Source: Cannabis sativa (Eukaryota; Streptophyta; Magnoliopsida; Rosales; Cannabaceae). From it: a stretch of 64,000 nucleotides of DNA. Both the position numbers and the translations under genes were made by a program. Within the stretch, counting starts at the first letter, position 1. Every line of letters starts with the position of its first letter. Shown here piece after piece: positions 1 through 11,442 of this stretch. The stretch lies in contig NC_083604.1 of assembly GCF_029168945.1 (NCBI RefSeq), positions 65,922,211-65,986,210 of the forward strand. Reading direction: 5' to 3'. The notes beneath the pieces were generated by a model, which saw only the letters and a list, made by a program, of their open reading frames with translations, searched no databases and had not been told where the DNA came from.

Positions 1-1304
1 TTGCTGCCTGTGAGGAACCAGAATTCCGGTTGTGCATCCGGAATTCCGGATGGGGTTCTGAATTTTTCCAGAACCGGAATTCCGGTTGGGCAACCGGTCT
101 ACCGGTTGGGGAAAATTTTGAAACCCTAGATTTCCTCGATTTTATGTTTTAGGGGGTATTGCCATGCTTTTTATCGATAGGGAAGCTTTTAGTTCCTAGT
201 TTAAGTCCCCGGGAAGTGATTTAGCGTATCACTTATAGTGTTGTGATTTTTATGTTCCGCGACCTTGGAGACCCGATTGGAGGCCAAAAATATCACAACA
301 GTTTTAGTTAGAAATATTAATGCGATTATTAGGATAAGTTGATTTTAAAAATATCAGGGTATTTTAGGGTACTCGAAGTTGGCCAAATACCTTAGAAATA
401 GAAATTTCTTAGTGGCTAAGAAATAATAAGATAACTATTAATAATAAAGTTTTCATTAATATTATATTATTATTGTATTATTATTATTTATATATATAAG
501 TTAACTTTATCTTAAGTTTATATATATATATATATATTAACTTATCAGTGAAACAGAACGAACGAACGAACTAACGAAACTCTCGTTCTTTCCCTTCGAC
601 AAAACCTTCTCTTCTTATATCTATTTTCTTCGATTTTCAACCCAAAACCTAGTGATCTAAGCTTCGGTAGTAGCAGGATAACAAATCTTTGAAAAGGAAA
701 AGCTTAAGGCATGGTTTAATTTCGTTTTAAGTTTAAAAACAATTGGTTTTGTATACAAGTTTTGTGAATTAGAATAGTTATGAAGGTTCTGACCTTATAG
801 GATTATTCTCGGGTAGTTAGAATTATTAATGCGATTATTAGGATAAGTTGATTTTAAAAATATCAAGGTATTTTAGGGTACTCGAAGTTGGCCAAATACC
901 TTAGAAATAGAGATTTCTTAGTGGCTAAGAAATAATAAGATAACTATTAATAATAAAGTTTTTATTAATATTATATTATTATTGTATTATTATTAATAAT
1001 ATATTATTTATATATATAAGTTAACGTTATATTAAGTTTATATACATATATTAGCTTATCAGTGAAACAGAACGAACGAATAAACTAACGAAACTCTCGT
1101 TCTTTCCCTTTGACAAAATCTTCTCCTCTTATATCTATTTTCTTCGATTTTCAACCCGAAACCTAGTGATCTAAGCTTCGGTAGTAGCGATATAGCAAAT
1201 CTTTGAAAAGGAAAAGCTTAAGGCATGGTTTAATTTCGTTTTAAGTTTAAAAACAATTGGTTTTGTATACAGGTTTTGTGAATTAGAATAGTTATGAAGG
1301 TTCT
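1..1304. repeat. Decayed LTR-like repeat (probably Ty3-gypsy), first part
   Basis: No open coding region is present. The first 120 bases hold several CCGG-centred palindromes such as CCGGAATTCCGG. The rest is AT-rich with a pyrimidine tract and includes most of a 509 bp tandem duplication. The same unit resumes after the solo LTR at 3216, is interrupted again at 4670, and seems to end with a GGCGTTACA-like terminus near 14343. The Ty3-gypsy assignment is an inference from general resemblance to plant gypsy LTRs; no polyprotein of that superfamily is in the window. Confidence 0.4.
309..1304. repeat. 509 bp tandem duplication in the LTR-like repeat
   Basis: A segment beginning TTAATGCGATTATTAGG occurs at about 317 and again at about 826, a 509 bp period. 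Both copies run through an AT microsatellite, a GAACGAACGAA stretch, a CT-rich tract and an AAGCTTCGGTAGTAGC motif. The copies differ by scattered substitutions and by microsatellite length. The second copy is broken near its end by the solo LTR at 1305, and its last bases continue at 3216-3250. The duplication therefore predates that insertion. Confidence 0.85.
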
Positions 1305-3215
1305 TGTTGGGAATTATTTTACCAGGATCTTAGATCTACTCACAAGTATGTTTATTAACATCCTAAATATGAACTTTCTAAAACGATAAAATAAACACAT
1401 ATAAAGTTAAGAAAACCTTACATTGATGCAGCGGAATAAATGTCTCCTTCCACTCAGATCTCTAACCCTTGATTCCTTTCTGTAGCAGAGTATAATCAAG
1501 ATCTGAGCCCGAATCTTCTTCTTCTTCAAGCTTTGATCCTTCACAGTCTTCCAATCTATGATTGAGTTACTGCTTGCTGTGTGTGGGCACTTACTCTTTC
1601 ACTAGGGTCACGAAAAAGATGAAGGAAAAGAAGGAGAGAGATTTCGGCCAAGGTAGAGAGTGAGGAAGGCTCAGTTTTCTGAAGAGAGAAATTTCTGTCA
1701 GAAAGGCTTATTGAAAACTTGTGTTTTGACTGAGCCATCACTTTCTATTTATAGGCAACTTACTAGGTTTAAGTTTAGAATTATTTGGCATTAAAATAAT
1801 GAAAATAATAATTTGAAAAAGCCTTATAAGTGGCCGGCCATAGGTGTTGTAATGGGCCCCACTTAATTTTGCAATTTTATCAAATTTTATCTCTATTTTC
1901 TCAAAAATGCCAATTTTCCAATTCTAACCTTTTAAATGCCAAAACTAATTATTTAATAATTAAAATACATTATTAAATAATATTGTCATTTAATTTAATT
2001 ATTAATTAGACATATAAAGTCTATTAATAAATAAATAAACCTAGAAAACTCTTTTCCTTACAATTTCACTTCGCTTAGTGAAAATTCATAAAATCGTACA
2101 TAGTCTAACTTTAGAATTATAATTGATCAATCACGAATCAATTAATGAGTCTTACAAGCAGAATGTTCTCAACTAGAATGGGGATCATGGATCTATATGC
2201 TGAGCTTCCAATAAGTGAACCAAATTTACCAAGTAAATTCCTACTTATTAATTCTTCGTTGAATCCACTCTTAGAACTTAGAATTGCACTCTCAGACTTA
2301 TATAGAGCATATTGTATGTTTCACGATACCAATATACTATCTCATTTAACCATTGTTATAATCTTATTGTGATTTAAAGATCCTCTATATAGATGATTTA
2401 CATCGAGATGGGATTTCTTTACCGTTCTCACCCCTCAATGTATTTTGCCCCTTAAAACACTTAGCTACCTGTAAATGGTGTTTAGTGATCTAATAATTAG
2501 TCAGTTAAACAAGAGCTCATCCATTTACTTCTATTTGCTAAGCTCGAAGGGAATCATCACTTAACTTCTATACACCAGTAGAAGCTATAGATTCCATATT
2601 TATGTTCAGCACTCCCACTCAATCATACTATCATGTTCCCAAAATATACGTATCACCCTGACCCAAAAGTAGGCTTAACTAATAAATCAAAGAACATGAA
2701 TAGCACTCCTGAGTTGAGCCCAAGCATATCAGGATTTAGATTCTTTTCAATCTTAAGATCAACTACTGATATTGACTTGGAAAGATATGTATAACGGTAA
2801 GTTTGTAATATCTTAACTTAGTTGCAATATCGGTCCAGTCCAATGTATACTCCATACATTCGAAACTAGTATACTTTACTAATGTCCTGGAAAGAACATA
2901 ACACTTACTCCAAGTGTAAGTACACATCATCGCTGATTATCACATTAGTGTAAATCCAATAACACTGATGAAACAGGGACCAAAACTTTTGATTCATATG
3001 ATCACAATCACATTCCACTGTGTTGACGATACTGTAATTGTGAATAAACATATGATCTGGATTTAACTGACTTTGTGTGTATGAATGTAATAAACATATT
3101 AAACATATTAAACCATTAGCATGTAAAATTCATGCAAACATCAATCACTTCAAATTTCTTATATTGATAACTAATCGGATTGTAAAGAGTTTTATTTAGG
3201 GCATAAAACCTAACA
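1305..3215 (-). mobile_element. Solo Copia-type LTR (1.9 kb family), minus, TSD GTTCT
   Basis: The element starts TGTTGGGAATTATTTTACC and ends ATAAAACCTAACA. It is flanked by an exact 5 bp duplication, GTTCT, at 1300-1304 and 3216-3220. It is the reverse complement of the LTRs at 25224, 28666, 49056 and 51963. There is no internal region, primer site or polypurine tract within it, so it is a solo LTR left by recombination between the two LTRs of a full element. Open frames inside it are incidental. Confidence 0.93.
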
Positions 3216-4669
3216 GTTCTGACCTTATAGGATTATTCTTGGGTAGTCATGGGACTAGTTCTGATGTTTACTTGTTGAATTTGAGGTAATTTTGAGTTAG
3301 AAATCGAGTTTTGAACTTTTTAAAGCTTAGTTTGAACGTTAATGGCGTTTTTTCATTTAAGGGCTCGATTTTAATTTCTGTTACGTAAGGATGGTAATAT
3401 TTATGGCATATATGCACCCTGTGAAGTTTGGAGTGATTTGGATAAGTTTTGGTAGTGTTTCGGCGAGTGCGAAAATTGAGATTTTCGTATTTCATAGTTT
3501 TTAGAAATTTCTAAGAGATCAAAAATCGTATTTTTATCATAACTTTTGACTTAGGTGTCCGTTTTGGACATTCTATATACCGTTTCGAAGCTTGAGACGA
3601 GCTCTATAATATGGTGTATAATTTAGAGCCAAAAAATAAGTTTTATTTTAATATATTTATACCGCATAGTTTGGTAGAAAACCTTAAATTGTCTTATCTG
3701 AATATTAAGCAATGTTTTGGGATAAACACTTATTGGTTTATCGTTGTTGTGACATAGAGCCGAGATCATCGGGGATAGTTCTCCACTTAGATTGGCCGAA
3801 ATATATGAAACTGGATTAAAAGTAAGAAAAGTATATTGTACTGCATAGTACGTTGTCTGTAATATAATGAGTATTGTTATGAATTGATTAATATTGAGAT
3901 ATAGTTAATATTGTTATATAATGAAAAGACTAATTGGTTGAATATTGATAATGTGATGTTATTATGCATGTGATATATGGGCTCACCTAATTAGGTGATG
4001 CAATTTTTCTGGCGACGTACTAGGCGTAAGTACGAGTGTCAGTGATATATGATGAGTACCGAGCATAGGTACGAGCTCACCTAATTAGGTGATGCGATTT
4101 TCCTGGCGACGTACTGGGCGTAAGTACGGGTGTCAGTGATATATGATGAGTACCGAGTATATGTACGAGCTCACCTAATTAGGTGATGCGATTTTCCTGG
4201 CGACGTACTAGGCATAAGTACGAGCGTCGGTGATATATGATGAGTACCGAGCATAGGTACGAGCTCACTTGATTAGGTGATGCAATTTTCCTAGCAACGT
4301 ATTGGGCATAGGTACGAGCGTCAGTGACATATGATAAGTACCGGGCGTAGGTACAGGCTCGTTCGATTAGACAATGCGATATTGGTGCCATATTATGGCA
4401 CGGGCTCACCTGATTAGGTGATGCAATTATATGTTATATGGGTGCAGGTTTTTGGCACAGGTTCACCTGATTAGGTGATGTAGTTATGCGACATATGGGT
4501 GCCAGGCTATGGCACGGGCTCGCCTGATTAGGCGATACAATACAAGATTATTAAATTAAAGCATCGACTTGCCTGATTAGGCAGCGTGATGTTATGAAGA
4601 TGGTTGCTTTATGAGGTAACATATGTATTATTTATATGATTAAATGAATATGAATTCCATTATTGGTAT
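3216..4669. repeat. Decayed LTR-like repeat, second part
   Basis: This continues the repeat interrupted at 1304. It is non-coding and AT-rich up to about 3980, then enters a tandem repeat array. The last five bases (4665-4669, GGTAT) are the target-site duplication of the Copia element that follows. The sequence resumes at 13780. Confidence 0.45.
3981..4595. repeat. 94 bp tandem repeats with 16 bp palindrome cores
   Basis: Units begin with GCTCAC or a variant at 3981, 4075, 4169, 4263 and 4357, an exact 94 bp spacing. Shorter units of 47-57 bp then start at about 4404, 4461 and 4518. Early units carry the perfect palindrome TCACCTAATTAGGTGA; later units carry decayed forms such as CACCTGATTAGGTG and GCCTGATTAGGC. 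Each long unit also has GGCGACGTACT and one or two GTACGAG/GTACCGAG motifs. No protein is supported: the frames read repeat translation only. Confidence 0.9.
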
Positions 4670-5128
4670 TGTAAAGTCTTTTTTTGGCAAGTTAGTTGAC
4701 AAAATAATTTTTCCATTTATGGTAAGATTGCTATGCATTCATATTCGATTTCTTGCCTTATAAATTCGGATTGTAGTTGCCATTTTCCTTGTTTGGAAAG
4801 TTGCACTTTCAGCTGAACTTTCCTTTGTTGAAAAACTTCTCAAAAGAGAAGGAATTCTCTTTTGGAAAGTTGTCTTTTTTAGGGAAACTTTGTTTATTGC
4901 CTTTTCCTTATTGATTTCGATTGTATCTTGATACAATCAGAATATCTAACTCGTTTTTGGCGGGAATCAAACATTAAAAGAAGATCGGACCCGATTTTAG
5001 TAAGTTTCCGTTTCGGCGTATCCGCCGCGTCGCATCCGAATCCGATGTAGCAGATCGTGTTTCTTTTGGAAAGTTTTTGTACAAATTGCTAATTCGAACT
5101 TGTGGTTGCCTCTTTGGTTTCTATGATC

Positions 5129-5137
5129 TATAAATAG
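5129..5137 (+). promoter_or_regulatory. TATA box of the 5' LTR
   Basis: TATAAATAG lies 459 bp into the LTR, with the matching box at 13111 in the 3' LTR. Transcription probably starts about 30 bp downstream, which places the hairpin array in the RNA leader. The start site is inferred from TATA spacing only. Confidence 0.7.
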
Positions 5138-5322
5138 AGCCTAGAGAGCAACCATTCGGATTACCTCTTCCATTATTCATTTTCTACATTTATCTTTTGA
5201 GAGAAGAGAGTCTTTCTTTGTTTTGTGAGAGCCTAGTTGTTCATCTAGGTTCTAGTTGTTCTATTTCTGTTCTTACTCTATCCTAGAGGTTGTAAAGAAC
5301 TACTTGACTGAACAAGAGATTG

Positions 5323-5422
5323 GTCTTCGGGAGAAGACTTGATAAAGCCTTACTTCGGGAGGAAGTAAGCACTTGGTCTTCGGGAGAAGACTTGTTAAAG
5401 CCTTACTTCGGGAGGAAGTAAG
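5323..5422 (+). repeat. Four tandem hairpins (two 53 bp units) in the LTR leader
   Basis: Two 53 bp units each contain two perfect-stem hairpins. The first is GTCTTC-GGGA-GAAGAC (5323-5338 and 5376-5391). The second is CTTACTTC-GGGAG-GAAGTAAG (5349-5369 and 5402-5422). The same array is in the 3' LTR at about 13302-13410 with its stems intact. Position after the TATA box implies that it is transcribed. Function is unknown; packaging, dimerisation or translation control would be guesses. Confidence 0.85.
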
Positions 5423-5798
5423 CACTCACACTTCAAAGACGAAGGGAGTTCGGGCTTGAAGGTGTTTCAAGAAGTCAGATTCATAAAGTGGATTACAAAG
5501 GATTGCGGCAATACTTTAGAGGGAGTCTAAACTTGTTTAAGTCAATTATCTTTGTAATTTTGATACTTTATTAATTGATTTCATTCTCTCGGGCGTGGCC
5601 CCGTGGACTAGGAGTGTTCGGGAGAACAACGATACCACGTATAAATCTCTTGTGTCAAGTTATTTATTTTTCTCGCAAATATTTTATATTCTCGCTCGTT
5701 CTTTTGTGCAGCAGAATTACTTTCTGCTGCTGCAAACGCTTACAGTTTTTATATTTTCGTATATACAACTGACATTTGCAAAAACACGGTTTTTCAAT

Positions 5799-5810
5799 TG
5801 GTATCAGAGC
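5799..5810 (+). other. Primer binding site, initiator tRNA-Met
   Basis: TGGTATCAGAGC is the usual plant Copia primer site, complementary to the 3' end of initiator tRNA-Met. It lies two bases after the 5' LTR. Confidence 0.93.
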
Positions 5811-5854
5811 GGGACACTAAACTCTTAGTGTGGTCCTATAACGTTTTTGTTAGA

Positions 5855-7960
5855 ATGTCATTTTTTGCAGAAAGAAGTTCTATTTCTAGACCACCGTTGC
5901 TTAACGACTCTAACTATCCTTATTGGAAAGTTAGAATGAGAGCCTTCATCAAATCTCAAGATGAGAAGGCGTGGAGAATGGTTCTATCAGGTTGGTCTCC
6001 TCCAGTTGAGACAGATTCTTCAGGTAATACTATTATAAAATCTGAACTAGAATGGTCTATTGAAGATGATAAACTTTCTGCCTACAATAGCAAAGCCTTG
6101 CATGCTATCTTTAATGGTGTAGGTGAGGGTTACATTAAACTTATATCATCTTGTGTTTCTGCTAAGGAAGCTTGGGAGATTCTTCAAACTCAGTTTGAAG
6201 GAACTTCTGATGTGAAAAGATCTAGATTTATCATGCTTCAAACTAAATTTGATGAGCTTAGAATGTCTGATAATGAAACTTTAACTGAATTTTATGAAAA
6301 ATTATCTGACATTGCTAATGAATATTTTGCTCTTGGAGAAAAGCTTGATGATTCTGTTCTTGTGAGAAAAATTGTTAGAGTACTTCCAGAAAGATTTGAT
6401 ACTAAACTTTTGGCAATGGAGGAAGCTAAAGATTTTAGCACTATGAAAGTGGAAGAATTGATGGGTTCCTTACGTACTTTTGAATTAAATCAACAGATTA
6501 AACAAAAGGACAAACCCAAATCCATTGCTGATAAAGGTAAAAGTATTGCTTTGAAAGTTGCTGATAATGAAAATTCTGATAGTGAATATGATGATGAGAT
6601 TGCTGTATTAACTAAGAATTTTCAGAAATATATGAAAAAGATGGGAAATAAAAAGAATATTTCGAAAGGTTCAAAAGGTAATACTTTTATTAAACCATCT
6701 GTTTCTAACAGAAAGGGAATTCAGTGCAGGGAATGTGAAGGTTTTGGGCATATTCAAGCTGAGTGTGCAAACACTTTGAAAAAGAATAAGAAAAGTTTCA
6801 ATGTCACTTGGAGTGATGATGAAACCGAAAGTGATGAAGATAATTCTGAAAATGTTGCCCTAACCTCTGTTATGTCTAATGTGTTGTGTGATTCACAGGT
6901 GAAAGCTAAATTGGTATGTCTGAATAATACCACCAAACAAGAGGAATCAGATTCAGATGAGTCTGAAATCTGTGAAGAGTCTCTTGCTGAATCATACAAA
7001 GTCATGTATGAAAAATGGATTCAGGTTGCTTCTGAAAATAGAGAGTTGAATAAATTGAATAAAAAATTGTCTCACCAAATTGAAATGTGTGAATTGAAAA
7101 TAAAAGAGTATGAGACAAGTGTTTGTGATAAAGATGAAAAAATTACTCTTTTAAAGAAGGAACTTGAAAATTTTAAGAAAAATATTCAAATGCTTAACCC
7201 TGGATCTTCTATTTTTGAAAAAGCTCAGAATGCAGGTCAGAGAGGTTTCGCAGGCCTTGGTTCTAATGGAATGGAAAGTTCTGGAGTCACGAAGTTTGTA
7301 AAATCTAGTGTTCCAACGAATCACCTTGAGGCTACAAACTCGCCGAACAGCAGTTTCACGGCGTTGCGGCAAGAAGAATGCTTCGATGCTGCAAAATCTC
7401 CAGGATTTTCAAAAAGGGTAAGATCTCAGGTAAAAAGATTTGTTCCCATTTGTCATTTTTGTGGTAGAAAAGGACATATCAGACCTAAGTGTTTCACATT
7501 GAACAATCTCTTTAAAACAAATTATTTTGATAATTTGGAAAAATCTCAAAAGAAACATAAAGGTTTGAAACAAATATGGGTGAAAAAGAAGTGTCTAGCT
7601 GGTTTTTCTGATAAAACTGCTGCATCACAAATGTGGTATTTTGACAGTGGTTGCTCTAGACATATGACAGGTGACAAGGATTTTTTGACTAACATTCAGC
7701 CTATGCAATGTGGAGAAGTCACCTTTGGTAATGGCCTATCTGGAAAAGTTGTTGGTATGGGAACTCTAAATTTTGAAGGGTTACCTAGATTGAAAAATGT
7801 GATGTTAGTTGAAGGACCGAGGGCTAATTTACTTAGCATCGCCAAATGCGTGATCAAGGGTTTATCGTTTCTTTTGATAGTGATCATTGTTATGTTACGA
7901 ATGATGACAATGAATGTATCTTGCAAGGATTTCGATCCAATGATAACCGTTACACTCTAA
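5855..7960 (+). pseudogene. Gag, protease and start of integrase region, SIRE-like Copia
   Basis: The frame opens at ATG 5855, after the primer site, and runs to a stop at 7958-7960. The N-terminal 200 residues are a UBN2-type Copia gag, with YPYWKVRMRAF near the start. A first CCHC zinc knuckle (CRECEGFGHIQAEC) lies at about residue 291, a glutamate- and lysine-rich linker follows, and a second knuckle (CHFCGRKGHIRPKC) lies at about residue 533. The aspartic protease active site reads FDSGCSRHM at about residue 597. From about 7845 the reading shifts frame: the last 38 codons are out of register, and the true continuation lies in the next frame. It would make the capsid and the enzyme that matures the polyprotein, but the break uncouples it from pol. 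Confidence 0.85.
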
Positions 7961-8919
7961 CCCCGTGTTTACTTGTCATTCGGCTATCAACAACACCACG
8001 GATACGTGGCATGCCAAGCTTGGGCATATTAATTTTAAAAACACGAAAAAAAGCATTGTCAAATGCGAGGTATTGTTCGAGGTCTTCCCAAGCTTGGTAA
8101 GGAAAGTGAAGGGAAGTGTGAACCGTGTCAACTTGGGAAGCAATTAAAAATCACTCACAAGCTCAGAAACCGATATCAATACCTCAAAGGTATTGGAATT
8201 GCTTCACATGGATCTTATGGGTCCAATCCAAGTTGAAAGTTTGAATGGTAAACGATATATCTTTGTGTGTGTTGATGATTTCTCTCGTTTTACTTGGGTA
8301 GATTTCTTAAGAGAAAAATCTGACACTTTTGATGCCTTTAAAACTCTTTGTCTGAGATTAAGAGTTGAGAAAGGTTGTAATATTGGGAAAATTGTTCGAA
8401 TTCGAAGTGATCATGGTAAGGAGTTTGAAAATTCGTGTATGATGATTTTTGCAAGTCTACGGTATAACTCATGAATTTTCAGCTCCCAAAACTCCTCAAC
8501 AAAATGGAGTTGTTGAGAGGAAGAATCGAACTTTGCAGGAAATGGCACGAGTGATGTTCAATAGCAAGAAGTTGACAAAGCGATTATGGGCTGAAGCTAT
8601 TAACACAACTTGCTACATAATAAACAGAGTGTTTATTCGTCTGTGTACCTCAAAAACATCTTATGAAATGCGGAAAGGTAAGCGCCCCAATGTAAGTCAT
8701 TTTCATGTTTTTGGATGTGTGTGTTATGTCTATAGAGATCGTGAGCATATTGGTAAATTTGATGCTAAAAGTGATGTTGGTGTATTTATTGGATATTCCT
8801 TAAACAAGAGAGCTTATCGTGTTTATAACATGAGGACTCAAACCGTTTTGGAATCGGCTAATGTGGTTGTTGATGATTTTAGAGATTTTTCGAATTTTCC
8901 ACGAAGCCAAGATAGATAG
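7846..8919 (+). pseudogene. Integrase region, SIRE-like Copia, frameshifted
   Basis: The GAG-pre-integrase part continues in a second frame to about 7960, switches frame, and switches again near 8090 and 8190. The catalytic core is then readable from 8193: HMDLMGPI and VDDFSRFTW around the first aspartate, RSDHGKEFEN for the second, a frame change near 8450, and PQQNGVVERKNRT for the glutamate. The C-terminal part (GKFDAKSDVGVFIGYS) ends at a stop near 8919. All three DDE residues are present, but at least four frame changes prevent a continuous protein. Integrase would insert the cDNA into the genome. Confidence 0.85.
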
Positions 8920-9142
8920 TCTCATGGATACTCCTCCAAAAGTTGTATCGGCAGATCCGATGCAAACAGAACCCGTTGCCGATGCCGCAAATGACGAATC
9001 CGTCGCTGCAATCGAAACTCGGAGAACCAGAACCGTCTATCTTGACTCATCCAAACATCATCACGTACTCTATTCGAAAGAACCAAGCACCAGCAGTCAA
9101 ACTGAATCATCCAAAAGATCTCATCCTTGGAAATCCTGAAGA

Positions 9143-10726
9143 AAGCATGGTAACTCGCAGAAGGTATATTAATTTAATCAGCTTTCTTTGCTTTGTTTCT
9201 CAATATGAACCGAAAAATGTGAAGGAAGCCATGACCTTTGAGGAATGGCTCAATGCAATGCAAGAGGAACTCAACCAATTTGTTCGCAACAAGGTATGGA
9301 TTTTGGTCCGAAGACCAAAAGGTATAAATGTTATTGGAACAAAGTGGTTGTTTAAAAACAAAAGTGATGAGTTCGGTACAATTGTAAGAAACAAGGCTCG
9401 TTTGGTGGCACAAGGGTACACTCGGGTAGAAGGTATTGATTTTGATGAAACTTTTGCTCCCGTTGCAAGATTAGAATCAATACGTTTACTTTTATGTATT
9501 GCTTGTATTCTCAATATTAAATTGTTTCAAATGGATGTGAAATCGCCTTCCTAAATGGCATGTTGAATGAGGAAGTTTATGTTGAGCAACCAAAAGGATT
9601 CGAAGATCCTCAATTTCCGTACCATGTATACCAACTTGAAAAAGCTTTGTATGGTCCGAAACAAGCTCCTCGAGCTTGGTATGAAAGGTTGACTCAATTT
9701 TTACTTTCTCATGGCTATCACGAGGTAGTGTGGATAAAACTCTTTTCATCAAACATATAAAATCTGATTTTATCATTGCTCAAATTTATGTTGATGAGAT
9801 AGTTTTTGGTTCTACATCTAACCATGAAGTGCGGTATTTGTTGATCAAATGAAAAGTGAATTTGAAATGAGCATGGTTGGTGAGCTTAACTTCTTTACGG
9901 GTCTTCAAGTTGAGACAAATGGAAGGAGGTACATTTGTATCTCAAAGCAAGTACGCTAAGAACCTTGTCAAGAAATTTGGCCTTGAATCGGCTAAGCAGG
10001 TAAGTACTCCTATGAGCACCACACTGAAATTAACAAAAGATGAGAATGGAGTAAAGGTAGACACTACACTCTATCGTAGCATGATTGGAAGTCTTTTGTA
10101 TTTAATCGCTAGTCGTCCCGATATATGTTACAGTGTGGGAGTGTGTGCTAGATATCAAAGTAATCCTATGGAATCTCATGTATCAGCTGTAAAAAAGATT
10201 ATTAGATATGTTAATAGCACTCACGATTATGGAATTTGGTACTCGAAAGATACCAATTCAAATCTTGCTTGTTTTAGTGATGCAGATTGGGCAGGAAATG
10301 CTGATGATCGAAAGAGCACAAGTGGAGGGTGCTTCTTTCTTGGGAATAATCTAGTATCTTGGCATAGCAAGAAACGAATTCCATCTCCTTATCCACTCGC
10401 CGAAGCCGAGTACATAGGCTGGCGGTTGTTGCACTCAACTATTGTGGTTGAAACAAATGTTGATTGATTATGGGTTTGATTTGGGTGTTTTGACTATTTT
10501 TTGTGACAATACTAGTGCCATAAATATTTCCAAAAATTCTGTTCAACACTCTAGAACAAAGCACATTGATATAAGACACCACTTTATTAGGGAACTTGTT
10601 GAAAATAAATCATTGCAATTAGAATATGTTGATACTGAAAAACAATTAGCTGATATTTTCACAAAGGCCCTAGATGCAAGTCGCTTTGACTCCCTCAGAA
10701 AATCATTGGGAGTTTGCATTGTTTAA
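9143..10726 (+). pseudogene. Reverse transcriptase and RNase H, SIRE-like Copia, frameshifted
   Basis: RT starts around 9230 with a conserved KARLVAQGYTRVEG block and FQMDVKS. One frame change precedes the [14 protein letters not shown] block at about 9556, and another follows [15 protein letters not shown]. The catalytic box at 9787-9798 reads YVDE instead of the usual YVDD, which would disable polymerisation. RNase H begins after 9877, with SRPDICYSVGVCARYQSNP, FSDADWAGNADDRKS and, after a further frame change near 10440, CDNTSAINISKN and RTKHIDIRHHF. The final stop is at 10724-10726. This is a dead copy unless some indels are assembly errors. Confidence 0.88.
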
Positions 10727-11291
10727 TTTTATCTGTTCATAATTCTTGTACAATAATATTATGTGATTCTTCTCTAGCTCTTAATCATCTATCATTGTAT
10801 TTTGACAAATCATGTTTATGCTTTTGGTTTATAATTAGTTAGGATCTCAGTCTGATCATACCTTGTGATGTTGTGCTAAAAGGTTCATGTTACTCTCTAT
10901 GTGTGTCTAGGATTAAATAATGTTCTTATACAGAGTTGAGCAATTTTTGTTTCAGTCTTGTCAGGCCCCTTGCTGGAATAGAGCTACCCATACTGAGGTG
11001 TGAAAGCCATCTGATGAGTAAGCTGGAACATTGTAATTAGCAACTATGATGAGGATGCACTACCATAGAAAAGGGCTACCTTCAGTATGGTGTGAAAGCA
11101 TCCAGTTGCGGGATCAATTTGAAAAAGGCGAAAATGAAAATCTTGCCAAGGACAATGATCCTATTTTCACTGCACACACTTATGTCTGACAAGTGTGTTC
11201 AAATCTGTAAGTCTCCTCTATTAAAATTAAATTGATAATCCTGGTTCACAATTTTCAGTAACATGCATATCTTTTTCCTCAACATCAATTA

Positions 11292-11442
11292 GGATTGTAG
11301 TTGCCATTTTCCTTGTTTGGAAAGTTGCACTTTCAGCTGAACTTTCCTTTGTTGAAAAACTTCTCAAAAGAGAAGGAATTCTCTTTTGGAAAGTTGTCTT
11401 TTTTAGGGAAACTTTGTTTATTGCCTTTTCCTTATTGATTTC
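11292..11442 (+). repeat. Third copy of a 151 bp LTR segment inside the element
   Basis: The segment from GGATTGTAGTTGCC to TTATTGATTTC matches 4768-4918 and 12749-12899 with no difference that I can see over 151 bp. Sequence on both sides is unrelated to the LTR. It contains an inverted pair around AGAGAAGGAATTCTCTTTTGG. Confidence 0.9.

Larger units (their letters stand above)
4670..5796 (+). repeat. 5' LTR of the SIRE-like Copia element
   Basis: The LTR is 1,127 bp, starting TGTAAAGTC and ending GGTTTTTCA, and pairs with the 3' LTR at 12651-13779. It contains a TATA box at 5129 and, downstream of it, a two-unit hairpin array at 5323-5422. A 151 bp segment (4768-4918) recurs exactly at 11292-11442 and 12749-12899. 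The primer binding site follows after two bases. Confidence 0.93.

Noticed and set aside
4179..4409. Open minus-strand frame across the 94 bp repeats
   Set aside because: The protein is a translation of the tandem repeat (repeated YLC/YHR phrases); no start context or domain.
3981..4595. CRISPR-like array
   Set aside because: The repeats are contiguous 94 bp units without unique spacers, and the genome is plant nuclear.
4739..4936. Identical 65-codon frames in both LTRs (also 12720-12917), minus strand
   Set aside because: They duplicate because the LTRs do. They are antisense to the promoter region and show no domain.
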